From an uncultured Lachnospiraceae bacterium (GTDB lineage Bacteria > Bacillota > Clostridia > Lachnospirales > Lachnospiraceae): DNA of 5,490 nt. Within the stretch, counting starts at the first letter, position 1. Every line of letters begins with the position of its first letter. This document shows, in pieces, positions 5,446 through 5,490 of this stretch. The stretch covers positions 1 to 5,490 of the forward strand of contig CAMQOJ010000307.1 in the NCBI GenBank assembly GCA_947003375.1, read 5' to 3'. Under the pieces are notes generated by a model. The model made no database searches. It had not been told where the DNA came from and saw nothing but the letters and a program-made list of their open reading frames with translations. The position numbers and the translations under genes were made by a program.

Positions 5446-5490
5446 CTGTCTCTTATACACATCTGACGCTGCCGACGAAGAGACTCGTGT
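5446..5490. other. Illumina Nextera (Tn5) adapter read-through, not genomic
   Basis: Positions 5446-5464 are exactly the 19-bp Tn5 mosaic end, CTGTCTCTTATACACATCT. They are followed by GACGCTGCCGACGA (5465-5478), the reverse complement of the Nextera Read 1 adapter arm. The next eight bases (5479-5486, AGAGACTC) sit where the i5 index belongs, and GTGT (5487-5490) matches the start of the reverse-complemented P5 sequence. The order and spacing are those of a library adapter, so the assembler extended the contig into it. Nothing beyond 5445 should be annotated as biology. Confidence 0.98.

Noticed and set aside
5446..5464. A Tn5/IS50-type transposon end in the genome.
   Set aside because: The mosaic end is the synthetic library version and runs directly into the Nextera adapter arm, index slot and P5 start. 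It is a sequencing artefact.

Overview
The window reads as the end of a draft contig from a fairly GC-rich member of the Bacillota, most likely Clostridia and possibly Lachnospiraceae. The grounds are a T-box riboswitch controlling an aminoacyl-tRNA synthetase, AGGAGG-type ribosome binding sites, a Bacillota-style LeuRS of 804 residues without a large leucine-specific insertion, and an EF-G paralogue of a type I associate with Clostridia. The family-level placement is inference.

Layout: (1) 2-1723 (+) is the 3' part of an EF-G-like translational GTPase gene, entering the window at the G4 motif. A factor-independent terminator follows (1780-1814). (2) 1816-1918 is non-coding and holds a GC-rich imperfect stem-loop. 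(3) 1919-2336 is the leuS control region: a TTGACA-17-TACAAT promoter, a T-box leader with recognisable Stem I, T-box sequence and terminator, then a spacer and a strong ribosome binding site. (4) 2337-4751 (+) is a complete leuS. (5) 4769-4966 (+) is a small transcription unit with its own extended -10 promoter and a 39-codon ORF, closed by a 15-bp hairpin terminator (4987-5026). (6) 5044-5343 (-) is a convergent 99-codon gene of unknown function. Upstream of it on the same strand is the last dozen codons of another gene (5407-5445). (7) 5446-5490 is not genomic: it is the Tn5 mosaic end plus Illumina Nextera adapter, an apparent 8-nt index and the start of the P5 sequence. The biological sequence stops at 5445.

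The two large genes both serve translation but are separate transcription units, divided by a terminator and a promoter. leuS is expected to be switched on when uncharged tRNA-Leu accumulates. The specifier candidate (CTC) and the tRNA-acceptor-binding bases (TGGT, complementary to ACCA) both fit tRNA-Leu. The small 39-codon ORF could be expressed from its own promoter or by read-through from leuS.

I found no new defence system, mobile element, CRISPR array or tRNA/rRNA gene. The items most worth a second look are the adapter at the contig end, the non-canonical G4 and G5 motifs of the EF-G paralogue, and the compact 39-codon gene.
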